A stretch of DNA of 64,000 nt. Origin: an uncultured Tropicimonas sp. Lineage in GTDB: Bacteria; Pseudomonadota; Alphaproteobacteria; Rhodobacterales; Rhodobacteraceae. The first letter of the stretch is position 1. Every line of letters starts with the position of its first letter. Below, in pieces: positions 17,294 through 25,285 of the stretch. The position numbers were made by a program, and so were the translations under genes. A model generated the notes under the pieces. It did not search any database. It had not been told where the DNA came from and worked only from the letters and a program-made list of their open reading frames with translations. The stretch covers positions 52,802-116,801 of the forward strand of contig CANMIP010000019.1 of NCBI GenBank assembly GCA_947497945.1, given 5' to 3'.

Positions 17294-17349
17294 GGTATGG
17301 ACAAGAACGCCGCCCTGTGGAAGAGCGCCCGTAACAGGAGATCCGACAC

Positions 17350-18669
17350 ATGACCGTTACCCGCTTCGCCCCCTCGCCCACCGGTTACCTGCATGTGGGC
17401 AATCTGCGCACTGCGCTTTTCAACTGGCTGATCGCGCGCAAGGCCGGCGGGCAGTTCATCCTGCGGCTGGACGATACCGATCCGGAACGCTCGAAGCCCG
17501 AATATGCCGACGCGATCAAGGAAGACCTTGAATGGCTCGGGCTGGACTGGGATCGGGTCGAAACCCAGTCCTCGCGGCTGGACCGCTATGCTGCCGCCGC
17601 CGACACGCTGCGGGAGAAGGGGCGTTTCTACGAGTGTTTCGAGACCCCGACCGAGCTCGATCTCAAGCGCAAGAAGCAGCTCAACATGGGCAAGCCGCCG
17701 GTCTATGACCGCGCCGGGCAGAAGCTGTCGGAAGAGGAGAAGGCCGCGTTGCGGGCCGAGCGCTCCGGCCATTGGCGCTTCCTGCTGGACCTTGAACGGA
17801 TCGAATGGGTGGACGGGATCCTCGGCGAGACCTCCATCGACGCGGCTTCCGTGTCGGACCCGGTGCTGATCCGCGGCGACGGGCAGGTGCTCTACACGAT
17901 CGCTTCCGTTGTCGACGACACCGAGATGGGCATCACCGACGTGGTGCGCGGCTCTGACCATGTGACCAACACCGCGACCCAGATCCAGATCATCGAAGCA
18001 CTTGGCGGCACGGTGCCCCGATTTGCCCACCACTCGCTGCTGACGGGTCCGCAGGGCGAGGCGCTTTCGAAGCGGCTTGGCACGCTGGCGCTGCGCGACC
18101 TGCGCGAGAAGGGCGTGGAGCCGCTGGCGCTGCTCTCGCTGATGGCGCGGCTGGGCTCCTCCGACCCGGTGGAGCTGCGCTCCTCGCATGCCGAACTGAT
18201 CGAGGGCTTCGACATATCCCGCTTCGGCGCCGCGCCGACGAAATTCGACGCCGAGGACCTCTACCCGCTGACAGCGCGCTACCTGCACGAGCTGCCGCTC
18301 GACGCGGTGGCCGAGGAGGTCGCAGCCCTTGGGGTGCCGTCCGAGCTGGCAGAACCGTTCTGGAACGTCGTGCGCGCGAATATCACCACGCGGTCCGACA
18401 TGGTCGGCTGGTGGCAGGTGTTGCGCGACGGCGCGGTGCCGCTGGTTGAGCCGGAAGATGCAGAGTTCGTCGCGCAGGCGCTCGGGATGCTGCCGGAGCT
18501 GCCCTTCGACGAGACGACCTGGTCGAGCTGGACCGCGGCCGTCAAGGCGGAGACGGGCCGCAAGGGCAAGGGCCTGTTCATGCCGCTGCGCAAGGCCCTG
18601 ACCGGCCGGCAACGCGGCCCGGAAATGGCCGATTTCCTGCCGCTGATGCAGGCGAAGCCGCAGCTCTGA
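17350..18669 (+). CDS. gltX: Glutamate--tRNA ligase (short, GlnRS-like class I synthetase)
   Basis: Charges tRNA-Glu. The 439-residue protein has the class I HIGH-equivalent HVGN at 15-18 (PTGYLHVGNLRTALFNW) and the KMSKS-equivalent ALSKR at 238-242. At about 440 residues it belongs to the short alphaproteobacterial GltX type; many Rhodobacteraceae carry two paralogues, one of which mischarges tRNA-Gln for the amidotransferase route, and this copy could be either. The ATG is preceded by AGGAG at good spacing. A strong hairpin terminator follows. Confidence 0.93.
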   Translation: MTVTRFAPSPTGYLHVGNLRTALFNWLIARKAGGQFILRLDDTDPERSKPEYADAIKEDLEWLGLDWDRVETQSSRLDRYAAAADTLREKGRFYECFETPTELDLKRKKQLNMGKPPVYDRAGQKLSEEEKAALRAERSGHWRFLLDLERIEWVDGILGETSIDAASVSDPVLIRGDGQVLYTIASVVDDTEMGITDVVRGSDHVTNTATQIQIIEALGGTVPRFAHHSLLTGPQGEALSKRLGTLALRDLREKGVEPLALLSLMARLGSSDPVELRSSHAELIEGFDISRFGAAPTKFDAEDLYPLTARYLHELPLDAVAEEVAALGVPSELAEPFWNVVRANITTRSDMVGWWQVLRDGAVPLVEPEDAEFVAQALGMLPELPFDETTWSSWTAAVKAETGRKGKGLFMPLRKALTGRQRGPEMADFLPLMQAKPQL

Positions 18670-18693
18670 CGCACGAAGCGCCCTGAAAAAACG

Positions 18694-18719
18694 AAACGGC
18701 TCGCAATTGCGGGCCGTTT
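18694..18719. terminator. Bidirectional terminator after gltX
   Basis: AAACGGC (18694-18700) pairs with GCCGTTT (18713-18719), extended inward by further pairs around AATT. A-rich sequence precedes it and a T-run follows, so it can act for gltX on the plus strand and for the convergent DUF1523 gene on the minus strand. Confidence 0.85.
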
Positions 18720-18769
18720 TGAGCTTCTCCGGACCGACCGGCTCCATTTCCCTGCGCCACCAGCTCCGA

Positions 18770-19327
18770 TCAATCCAGCACGGGGTCCTTGCGCTTGTCC
18801 CAGAACTTGCGCCAGCGCGACCAGATCGCCAGCCAGATGCAGCCCAGTCCGAAGAGGATCGAGATCGAGATCCAGGGGATGATCCGCACATCCGGCCCCT
18901 CGACCGGTTTCACCGAGATCGCGTTGGGAAAGATCGAGAGCATCTGGCTGCGCCAGCCATATTTCTTGATCGCCACCCATTGCGGATTGTCGCGCGTGGA
19001 TTGCAGGTCCGACGCCTTGGTGTGCAGGCTGGAGGTGTTGAACTTGAAATAGGGCGGCCAGCCCCAGCCCGTATCCTCGTTGCGATACTCCATCTCCTTG
19101 TCGTTAGGCCGCTTGGCAGAGATGAAATGAACGTCCCTGTTGGCCACACCGGTCGCATCGCCGGTGTCGGCATTGGCCCAGAAAAGCGCATTGTCGCCCG
19201 GATCGATGCGGCGGATGTCGGTCTGGACAATCCGCACGACGTCATTGCGCGGCAGCGTGTAATGCAGGAAACCCGCGATTACGGCCAGCAGGGCGAGCCA
19301 GAGGGTCCAGCGGATATAGAACCACAT
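18770..19327 (-). CDS. DUF1523 family membrane protein
   Basis: A 185-residue protein of unknown function found mainly in Rhodobacterales. It has an N-terminal membrane segment (WTLWLALLAVIAGFLHYTLP) and a second near the C-terminus (IPWISISILFGLGCIWLAIW), with a periplasmic domain between them containing DVVRIVQTDIRRID and WGWPPYFKFNT. The C-terminal tail is basic and cytoplasmic. It lies 12 bp downstream of another small membrane protein gene, so the two form an operon. I infer a cell-envelope location only. Confidence 0.85.
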   Translation of the reverse strand: MWFYIRWTLWLALLAVIAGFLHYTLPRNDVVRIVQTDIRRIDPGDNALFWANADTGDATGVANRDVHFISAKRPNDKEMEYRNEDTGWGWPPYFKFNTSSLHTKASDLQSTRDNPQWVAIKKYGWRSQMLSIFPNAISVKPVEGPDVRIIPWISISILFGLGCIWLAIWSRWRKFWDKRKDPVLD

Positions 19328-19339
19328 GAGGTCGTCTCC

Positions 19340-19690
19340 TCAGTTGTAATTGGTGATATAAAGAATGGTGCCGATCAGCAGGATCGGCACGACATAGACG
19401 CCCAGGATCAGCTTGCGGCGCAGAGATTGGTCATATTCCTGGAGGCCAGCCTCGACAAACTCCTCCCGTTCCGGATTGCGCCCGGCGCGATTGCGCAGCC
19501 GGCCGAAAAGCGAATCGTCATGCTCCTCCAGCCCGGCTCGCTGGAAGGCTTCGGTGTCGCTCTCGTTCAACCCGTCCCATTCCGCCTCGAGCTTGTCGCG
19601 GCGAATGCTGCGCGAATAGAGCGACAGCGAGACATAGACGACGCTCAGGACGGCGAACAGGATCAGCAGCAATCGGGCAAGCGCGGCCAT
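19340..19690 (-). CDS. Small two-helix membrane protein, function unknown
   Basis: From the ATG at 19690 the product has 116 residues with a membrane helix at each end (LLLILFAVLSVVYVSLSLY near the N-terminus; LILGVYVVPILLIGTILYIT near the C-terminus). An acidic soluble middle contains WDGLNESDTEAFQRAG. The frame is open for 37 codons upstream, but that part lacks protein character. Related proteins are common next to DUF1523 genes in Rhodobacteraceae, sometimes mislabelled as efflux-pump components. It is the first gene of a two-gene operon. Confidence 0.75.
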   Translation of the reverse strand: MAALARLLLILFAVLSVVYVSLSLYSRSIRRDKLEAEWDGLNESDTEAFQRAGLEEHDDSLFGRLRNRAGRNPEREEFVEAGLQEYDQSLRRKLILGVYVVPILLIGTILYITNYN

Positions 19691-19835
19691 CGGAAGCTCC
19701 GGGAAGGACGTGGCGGGTTCGGCCCAGTGATAGCCCGCCCGGCCGCCAGACGCGATGCCAAACTGTGCCGCGCGAGCCATCCTGTCGCGGCGAGCCCCCA
19801 TTGCCTGTCCCGCTGCACGGGCCTAGCGTGCGCCC

Positions 19836-21134
19836 ATGGCCAAGGATATCGACACCAGGCTCGCCGCTGCTATCGAGGCCCGGCGCGACGACCTGATTTC
19901 ACTGACACAGGACCTCATCCGCATTCCGACGCTCAACCCGCCGGGACGCAACTACCGCGACATCTGCGACTATCTCGATGGCCGCCTTTCCGAGCAGGGG
20001 TTCCAGGTCGAACTGGTCCGCGCCGAGGGTGCGCCTGCCGACAGCGAGCGCTATCCCCGCTGGAACATCGTCGCCCGCCGCGACGGACGCAGGAGCGGCG
20101 AGACCGTGCATTTCAACTCGCACCACGACGTGGTCGAGGTCGGCAATGGCTGGAGTTTCGATCCGTTCGGGGGCGAGCTGCACGAGGGCCGCATCTACGG
20201 GCGCGGCGCCTGCGACATGAAAGGCGGGCTTGCGGCCTCGATCATTGCGGCCGAGGCTTTCATCCATACCTGCCCCGATTTCGCCGGCGCAGTGGAGATC
20301 TCGGCCACGGCGGACGAGGAATCGGGCGGCTTCGGCGGCGTGGCCTACCTGGCGCAGGAAGGCTGGTTCAATCCCGCGCGCGTCCAGCATGTCATCATCC
20401 CCGAGCCGCTGAACAAGGACCGCATCTGTCTCGGCCATCGCGGCGTCTGGTGGGCGGAGATCGAGACAAAGGGGCGTATCGCCCACGGCTCCATGCCCTT
20501 CCTCGGCGACTGTGCGGTGCGCCACATGGGCGCGGTGCTGGCCGAAATGGAAGCGACACTCTTCCCGTTGCTCGCCACCAAGCGTACGGCAATGCCGGTC
20601 GTCCCCGAAGGCGCGAAGCAATCCACGCTCAATATCAACGCCATCCATGGCGGCGAACCGGTCCAGGACGCGGATTACACCGGCCTGCCCGCCCCCTGCG
20701 TCCCAGACCGCTGCCGCATCACCATCGACCGCCGTTTTCTCATCGAGGAGGAGATCGGCGAGGTGAAGGCCGAGGTCACGGCGATGCTGGAACGGGTCAA
20801 GGCCGTGCGGCCCAGCTTCGAATACGAGCTGCGCGATCTCTTCGAGGTCCAGCCGACCATGACCCCCGAGGGCGCCCCCGTTGTCCGCTCGGTCGCCCAT
20901 GCGATCGAGAAGGTCCTCGCCCGGCAACCTGACTATGTCGTCAGCCCCGGAACCTATGACCAGAAGCATATCGACCGCATCGGCCGGTTGAAGAACTGTA
21001 TCGCCTATGGCCCCGGCATCCTGGATCTCGCGCATCAGCCCGATGAATGGGTCGGCGTTCAGGACATGATCGACAGCGCCAAGGTCATGGCCCTGACCCT
21101 TGCCGAGTTGCTGCTGCCGGACCAGCCGGGCTGA
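19836..21134 (+). CDS. ArgE/DapE-type M20 family deacylase
   Basis: Zinc-dependent amidohydrolase of 432 residues, M20 peptidase family. Metal-binding and catalytic motifs appear in order: HFNSHHDVVEVG, RGACDMKGGLAAS (bridging Asp) and ATADEESGG (general-base Glu-Glu). A dimerisation domain follows and the last ligand is in PGTYDQKHID. It belongs to the acetylornithine deacetylase / succinyl-diaminopimelate desuccinylase grouping, but it stands alone and its substrate is not evident. The ribosome site is weak. The last codons run into a 10-bp tandem repeat (GAGCCGGGCT type) that continues past the stop. Confidence 0.88.
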   Translation: MAKDIDTRLAAAIEARRDDLISLTQDLIRIPTLNPPGRNYRDICDYLDGRLSEQGFQVELVRAEGAPADSERYPRWNIVARRDGRRSGETVHFNSHHDVVEVGNGWSFDPFGGELHEGRIYGRGACDMKGGLAASIIAAEAFIHTCPDFAGAVEISATADEESGGFGGVAYLAQEGWFNPARVQHVIIPEPLNKDRICLGHRGVWWAEIETKGRIAHGSMPFLGDCAVRHMGAVLAEMEATLFPLLATKRTAMPVVPEGAKQSTLNINAIHGGEPVQDADYTGLPAPCVPDRCRITIDRRFLIEEEIGEVKAEVTAMLERVKAVRPSFEYELRDLFEVQPTMTPEGAPVVRSVAHAIEKVLARQPDYVVSPGTYDQKHIDRIGRLKNCIAYGPGILDLAHQPDEWVGVQDMIDSAKVMALTLAELLLPDQPG

Positions 21135-21288
21135 GCCGGGCTGAGCCGGGACAGGCTGGCGGGACCGCAGTCGATGGCAAGGCCGCGGAGGATCCCGACG
21201 GCGGCGCGGAAGAACGACATCGGCCGCGGCGGCGCGCGAGCATCGCCCCACGCTCCCGTTCCGGTCCCGACAGCACCCTGCCCCGGAC

Positions 21289-22413
21289 CTACCGCCCCTG
21301 GCGCCCGTCATCCTGCCCGAGCTTCGGAGCGGCCCGGTCGAGGCACAGCTCAGCCTCCGAAAAACGCCACGGCCCTCGAATTCCCGGCACCCCCTCCGGC
21401 GCGATCCTGAGTCCACGCGCGATCACTTGCGGATCTTCGAACACGGCCTGCATGTCATTGATCGGCCCCGCCGGAACCCCCGCCGCCTCCAGCCGCGCCA
21501 ACAGATCGGCAGACGGAACCGCGCGCGTCAATGGCTCCAGAAAGCCGGTCAGCGCCTCCCGGTTCGCGACTCTCGCGGCGTTGTTCGCATAGCTCGGATG
21601 GTCGGCCAGCGTGGTTTGCCCGAGCGCATCGCAGAAACGCCGGAACTGGCCGTCATTGCCGACAGCTACGATCACATGCCCGTCCGACACCGGAAACACC
21701 TGGTACGGCACGATATTGGGATGGGCATTGCCGCGCCGTCCCGGCGCCGTCCCGGTCGCAAGGAAGTTCATCGCCTGGTTCGCCATCATCGCCGTTGCAC
21801 AATCGAGCAGGGACATGTCGATATGCTGTCCGCGCCCTGTCCTGTGCCGCTGCTCGACCGCAGCGAGGATCCCAACCGCACCGTACAGCCCGGTCACGAT
21901 ATCGGTGACGGCAACACCGACCTTCTGCGGCTGCCCGTCCGCCTCTCCGGTCACCGACATCAGCCCGCTCATCCCCTGGATCAGGAAATCATACCCCGCC
22001 CGCGTGGCGTAGGGGCCCGTCTGGCCGAACCCGGTGATCGAACAATAGATCAGGCGCGGATTTACGTCGCGCAGGCTCTCGTAGTCGAGCCCATATTTCG
22101 CAAGCCCCCCGAGTTTGAAATTCTCGATCAGGATGTCGGCCCCAGCGACCAGGTCCAGCACCCTGGCGCGCCCCGCCTCGGTCCGGAAATCCGCCACCAC
22201 GGAGCGCTTGCCCCGGTTGGCGGCGTGGAAATAGGCCGCCGAGCGCTCGCCCTCCCGCTCGATGAAGGGCGGCCCCCAGCGCCGTGTGTCGTCCCCCTCC
22301 GGCGCCTCCACCTTGGTCACCTCCGCGCCCAGATCGGCCAGCGCCTGGCCGATCCACGGCCCCGCAAGGATTCGCGCAAGTTCCACCACCTTCAGCCCGG
22401 CAAGCAATGTCAT
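21289..22413 (-). CDS. Family III (CaiB/BaiF) CoA-transferase
   Basis: CoA-transferase of 374 residues. The N-terminus LKVVELARILAGPWIGQALADLGAEV is the nucleotide-binding-like start of the family, followed by VTKVEAPEGDD, NRGKRSV, SITGFGQTGPYATRAGYD and GRGQHIDMSL. These motifs fix the family but not the acyl group (formyl, succinyl, carnitine and aromatic members look alike). AAGGGGG precedes the ATG. It is transcribed away from atoDA across a shared control region, so it may act in the same catabolic route. Confidence 0.88.
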   Translation of the reverse strand: MTLLAGLKVVELARILAGPWIGQALADLGAEVTKVEAPEGDDTRRWGPPFIEREGERSAAYFHAANRGKRSVVADFRTEAGRARVLDLVAGADILIENFKLGGLAKYGLDYESLRDVNPRLIYCSITGFGQTGPYATRAGYDFLIQGMSGLMSVTGEADGQPQKVGVAVTDIVTGLYGAVGILAAVEQRHRTGRGQHIDMSLLDCATAMMANQAMNFLATGTAPGRRGNAHPNIVPYQVFPVSDGHVIVAVGNDGQFRRFCDALGQTTLADHPSYANNAARVANREALTGFLEPLTRAVPSADLLARLEAAGVPAGPINDMQAVFEDPQVIARGLRIAPEGVPGIRGPWRFSEAELCLDRAAPKLGQDDGRQGR

Positions 22414-22454
22414 TGAGCATCCCCCTTACGCATCTTGTCGCGCCTGCCCGTCAC

Positions 22455-22511
22455 TTTTGCAACCGGTTGCAAAATGACCTTGACATGCCTCCGCCATTTG
22501 ACGGCTATACA
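22455..22511. promoter_or_regulatory. Perfect 20-bp palindrome and promoter between the CoA-transferase genes
   Basis: TTTTGCAACCGGTTGCAAAA at 22455-22474 is a perfect palindrome whose TTGCAACCGGTTGCAA core looks like a LacI/GalR-type operator. Immediately downstream, TTGACA (22480-22485) and TATACA (22506-22511, 20-bp spacing) are promoter-like for atoD. The site lies midway between the divergent genes and could control both. No regulator is encoded nearby. Confidence 0.6.
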
Positions 22512-22554
22512 GACTATAGGAGCAGCGCACGGATCTGTGCCAGAGGAAGGACCC

Positions 22555-23208
22555 ATGAAGACAGCCACTAAACTTGAAGCGGCAGCGGAGCTGATCCCGG
22601 AAGGGTCGGTCCTGCTCATCGGCGGTTTCATGGCCGTCGGAACCCCCGAGAGAATGATCGACGCGCTTGTTGCGCGCGGCGTCGGCGGCTTTACCGTCGT
22701 GGCCAACGACACTGCCATGCCCGGCCACGGCATCGGCAAGCTGGTCACCGCCGGTCTCGTCTCGAAAGCCATCGTCAGCCATATCGGGCTCAACCCCGAA
22801 ACCCAGGCCAAGATGATCGCCGGCGAGATGGAGGTCGAACTGGTGCCGCAGGGCACGCTGGTCGAGCGTATCCGCGCCGGCGGCGTCGGCCTTGGCGGTG
22901 TGCTGACTGCAACCGGCCTTGGCACCCCGGTCGAAGACGGCAAGCAGATCATCGAGATCGACGGCAAGAAATTCCTGCTCGAAAAGCCCATCCGTGGCGA
23001 TTTCGCCCTGATCGCGGCCAAGCAGGCCGACTACAAGGGCAATCTCGAATACGCGCTGACGGCGCATAACTTCAACCCGGTCATGGCGCTGGCCGCCGAC
23101 ACGGTGATCGCCGAGCCGCATGTGATCGTGCCCGTGGGCGCCATCCCGCCGGATGCGGTCAAGACGCCCGGCATCCTGGTCGATCACCTTCTGGAACGGG
23201 AGCACTGA
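22555..23208 (+). CDS. atoD: 3-oxoacid CoA-transferase subunit A (AtoD-like)
   Basis: Alpha subunit of a family I CoA-transferase that moves CoA from an acyl-CoA to a 3-oxoacid or short-chain acid. It has 217 residues; the start is the ATG at 22555 with GAGGAAGG upstream. The sequence follows AtoD closely: LLIGGFMAVGTPERMIDAL, VANDTAMPGHGIGKLV, SHIGLNPETQAKMI, VPQGTLVERIRAGGVG and NFNPVMALAAD. It is followed at once by the beta subunit, with the stop and next start only 1 bp apart. Confidence 0.93.
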   Translation: MKTATKLEAAAELIPEGSVLLIGGFMAVGTPERMIDALVARGVGGFTVVANDTAMPGHGIGKLVTAGLVSKAIVSHIGLNPETQAKMIAGEMEVELVPQGTLVERIRAGGVGLGGVLTATGLGTPVEDGKQIIEIDGKKFLLEKPIRGDFALIAAKQADYKGNLEYALTAHNFNPVMALAADTVIAEPHVIVPVGAIPPDAVKTPGILVDHLLEREH

Positions 23209-23209
23209 G

Positions 23210-23863
23210 ATGAACGCGAAAGAAGTCATCGCCCGCCGCGTGGCGCTCGAAATCGAGGACGGCATGCTGGTCAATCTCGGCATCGGCCTGCCGTCGATGG
23301 TCGCCAATTTCCTGCCCGAGGATGTCGACATCTTCTTCCAGGCCGAAAACGGCGTGATCGGGCTCGGCGCCCGCCCGCCCGAAGGCATGGAAGACCCCGA
23401 CCTCACCGATGCCGGCGGCGGCTTCGTCACCGCCGTGCCCGGTGCAGCTTCGATCGACTCGGCCATGTCCTTCGGCCTGATCCGGGGCGGTCATCTCGAC
23501 ATGACCGTGCTCGGCGGGCTGCAGGTCGATGAACGCGGCTATCTGGCCAACTGGATGGTCCCGGGCAAGATGGTTCCCGGCATGGGCGGCGCGATGGACC
23601 TCGTGGCTGGCGCCAAGAAGGTCGTCGTCGCCATGGTGCACACCGCCAAGGGCAACCCGAAGATCATGCCCGAATGCACGCTGCCGCTGACGGCAGCGCG
23701 CCGCATCAGCCTGATCGTGACCGAAATGGCCGTGATCGAGCCCACCGACGAGGGTCTCGCGCTGCGCGAGGTTGGCCCGGGTGTCACCGTCGAGCAGGTC
23801 GTCGAAGCCACTGCGGCCAAGCTGATCGTCCCTGAGACTGTGCCGGAAATGGCCCTCGCCTAA
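23210..23863 (+). CDS. atoA: 3-oxoacid CoA-transferase subunit B (AtoA-like)
   Basis: Catalytic beta subunit, 217 residues. The nucleophilic glutamate is Glu46 in AENGVIGLG; other signatures are VNLGIGLPSMVANFLP, GGHLDMTVLGGLQVDE and MVPGKMVPGMGGAMDL. It shares GGAG-type spacing with the end of atoD, so the two subunits are made in equal amounts. The enzyme probably activates acetoacetate or a related acid; the family III transferase across the palindrome suggests a wider acid-degradation locus. A strong hairpin follows at 23945. Confidence 0.93.
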   Translation: MNAKEVIARRVALEIEDGMLVNLGIGLPSMVANFLPEDVDIFFQAENGVIGLGARPPEGMEDPDLTDAGGGFVTAVPGAASIDSAMSFGLIRGGHLDMTVLGGLQVDERGYLANWMVPGKMVPGMGGAMDLVAGAKKVVVAMVHTAKGNPKIMPECTLPLTAARRISLIVTEMAVIEPTDEGLALREVGPGVTVEQVVEATAAKLIVPETVPEMALA

Positions 23864-23944
23864 GGCAACCGTTGCCAGCGGACATTGCCCCTTCCGGTGC
23901 CGTGCGCGGCGAAAGGGCCTCCGCCGTGCGGAGCAACAGGATAT

Positions 23945-23974
23945 GAAGCGCCCGAAGCCTGTTTCGGGCGCTTC
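23945..23974 (+). terminator. Terminator hairpin after atoDA
   Basis: A 12-bp perfect stem (GAAGCGCCCGAA with TTCGGGCGCTTC) around a 6-base loop, 80 bp after the atoA stop. There is no long T-run, so it may work with Rho or as a 3'-end stabiliser. A small palindrome, GGCAACCGTTGCC, also lies just after the stop at 23865. Confidence 0.7.
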
Positions 23975-24081
23975 TGCGCATCCCCCTCCGCGGCCAACGC
24001 GCCGCTGGCTTTCCCCGGCAAGGCAATTGACGCTTCGAGGTTTTTCCCGCACCCTCGCGCTTCCAGAACAGGAGAAGAGAC

Positions 24082-24273
24082 ATGGCAACTTATCGCTGCG
24101 GCGTCTGCGGGATGGGCGTCAACGCTACATGCGCCGACTGTAACGAACCGCTCGTCAACGACACGCTCAAGCTGGATGACGGGAGCGAGGTTCAGATCTC
24201 GAAATGCCCGAAATGCGAGGGCAAGATCAAGTCGCCGATGTGCTGCGGCGCCGACATGGCATGCGAAGCCTGA
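24082..24273 (+). CDS. Cys-rich zinc-ribbon mini-protein
   Basis: A 63-residue protein with a strong ribosome site (AGGAG). It has four cysteine pairs: CGVC (6-9), CADC (17-20), CPKC near 42-45, and a CC plus C near the C-terminus (SPMCCGADMAC). The spacing suggests two small zinc ribbons or a rubredoxin-like knuckle. Similar short proteins (RCGVCGMGVNATCADC type) occur as conserved hypotheticals in marine alphaproteobacteria. The function is unknown; metal binding is inferred from the cysteines. It is preceded by the atoA terminator, so it probably has its own promoter. Confidence 0.8.
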   Translation: MATYRCGVCGMGVNATCADCNEPLVNDTLKLDDGSEVQISKCPKCEGKIKSPMCCGADMACEA

Positions 24274-24538
24274 GAGCAACGGCTCCATTCCCCTGCCCCT
24301 AGCGGCAAGGGTGTGAGTACGTGAAATTCGGTCAAGACCCGGTGCCGACAATGGACGGCATCGGATCTGGGGCTTTAATCCAAAGGCAAACGCCCGAGAC
24401 CGGACCCATCGGTTTTACGCCATTTTCCGGGGCGATTGAGCCGGGGCTTGGGGCTTCCAGCGACCGCCTTCACCCGCCCCTCCCAGGACTGACCGACATC
24501 GCGCAAAGGGCTCGCCTTCCGCGGGCCCTTCTCCGGTT

Positions 24539-24907
24539 TCAGAAATGCGCCTTGGCTTCGTCCGGCTTGCCCGCGGCGAGGGCGAGGATCCCGCCCGTGA
24601 CACAGAATCCGATCGGGAACATGGTGAACACCCCGAAGCCGAAGGCGTGATACATCAGTGCCCCGGACGCCAGGAGCATAAGCCCGCCCCAGAGCGCGCG
24701 CGTCTTCGCCATCGCGCCGCCAGCTATCGCCAGGACCGGGGCGAGGAAGCTCGAAATCCGGATAAGGTTCATCTGTTCCGCATGGCCGAGCACATCCCCG
24801 ACATCGCTGTAATTCCGAACAAATTCCGTGTATCCGAATCCGAAGAAGCCGACGATCATGGCGAGAAGACCGCCGATAACACCCAGCATCGAGGCTGAAT
24901 TGCGCAT
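24539..24907 (-). CDS. Small four-helix membrane protein, DUF4064-like
   Basis: From the ATG at 24907 (AAGGGA upstream) the product has 122 residues and about four hydrophobic segments: ASMLGVIGGLLAMIVGFFGFG, FLAPVLAIAGGAMA, ALWGGLMLLASGALMYHAF and MFPIGFCVTGGILALAAG. The layout resembles the DUF4064 family of small membrane proteins, but the resemblance is general. It stands alone between the zinc-ribbon gene and tRNA-Leu. A hairpin at 24505-24533 (AAGGGC with GCCCTT) is its likely terminator. No function can be proposed. Confidence 0.7.
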   Translation of the reverse strand: MRNSASMLGVIGGLLAMIVGFFGFGYTEFVRNYSDVGDVLGHAEQMNLIRISSFLAPVLAIAGGAMAKTRALWGGLMLLASGALMYHAFGFGVFTMFPIGFCVTGGILALAAGKPDEAKAHF

Positions 24908-25093
24908 TCCACATTCCCTTCGACGCCTTGTGCGCCTGTTTCTGGCCCGTTTCGGGTATGTGTGAGATAGGTCTCTTGCTGTTCCGGTATCAAGAGGCGG
25001 CGGCACATCAATTCGGCAAGGGCCGGATCGGGCCCCTCCATCGCCGGCCCCCGTTGCCGTAGACCTGCTCCCGAGGGAAGCTCCAGTCAGCAA

Positions 25094-25178
25094 TGGTGCG
25101 GGCGGCGGGAGTCGAACCCGCACGGGCCAGGCCCTAGCGATTTTAAGTCGCTTGTGTCTACCATTCCACCACGCCCGC
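25094..25178 (-). tRNA. tRNA-Leu(UAA)
   Basis: An 85-nt type II tRNA on the reverse strand with encoded 3' CCA. The acceptor stem pairs GCGGGCG (5') with CGCCCGC (3'). The D-arm contains TGGTAGACAC; the anticodon arm is AGCGA-CTTAAAA-TCGCT, giving anticodon TAA. A long variable arm (AGGGCCTGGCCCG) follows, and the T-arm is CGGGTTCGACTCCCG. A long variable arm with UAA identifies leucine. Confidence 0.97.
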
Positions 25179-25285
25179 GACGCATCCGACCTAGGACGTT
25201 CGCGCCGGGGCGGCAAGGGGGTCTGTCGTGGCCGCCGGCGCAGCTTCGCCCTTGACCCACCGCCCTGCGACGATAGCCTCGCGTC

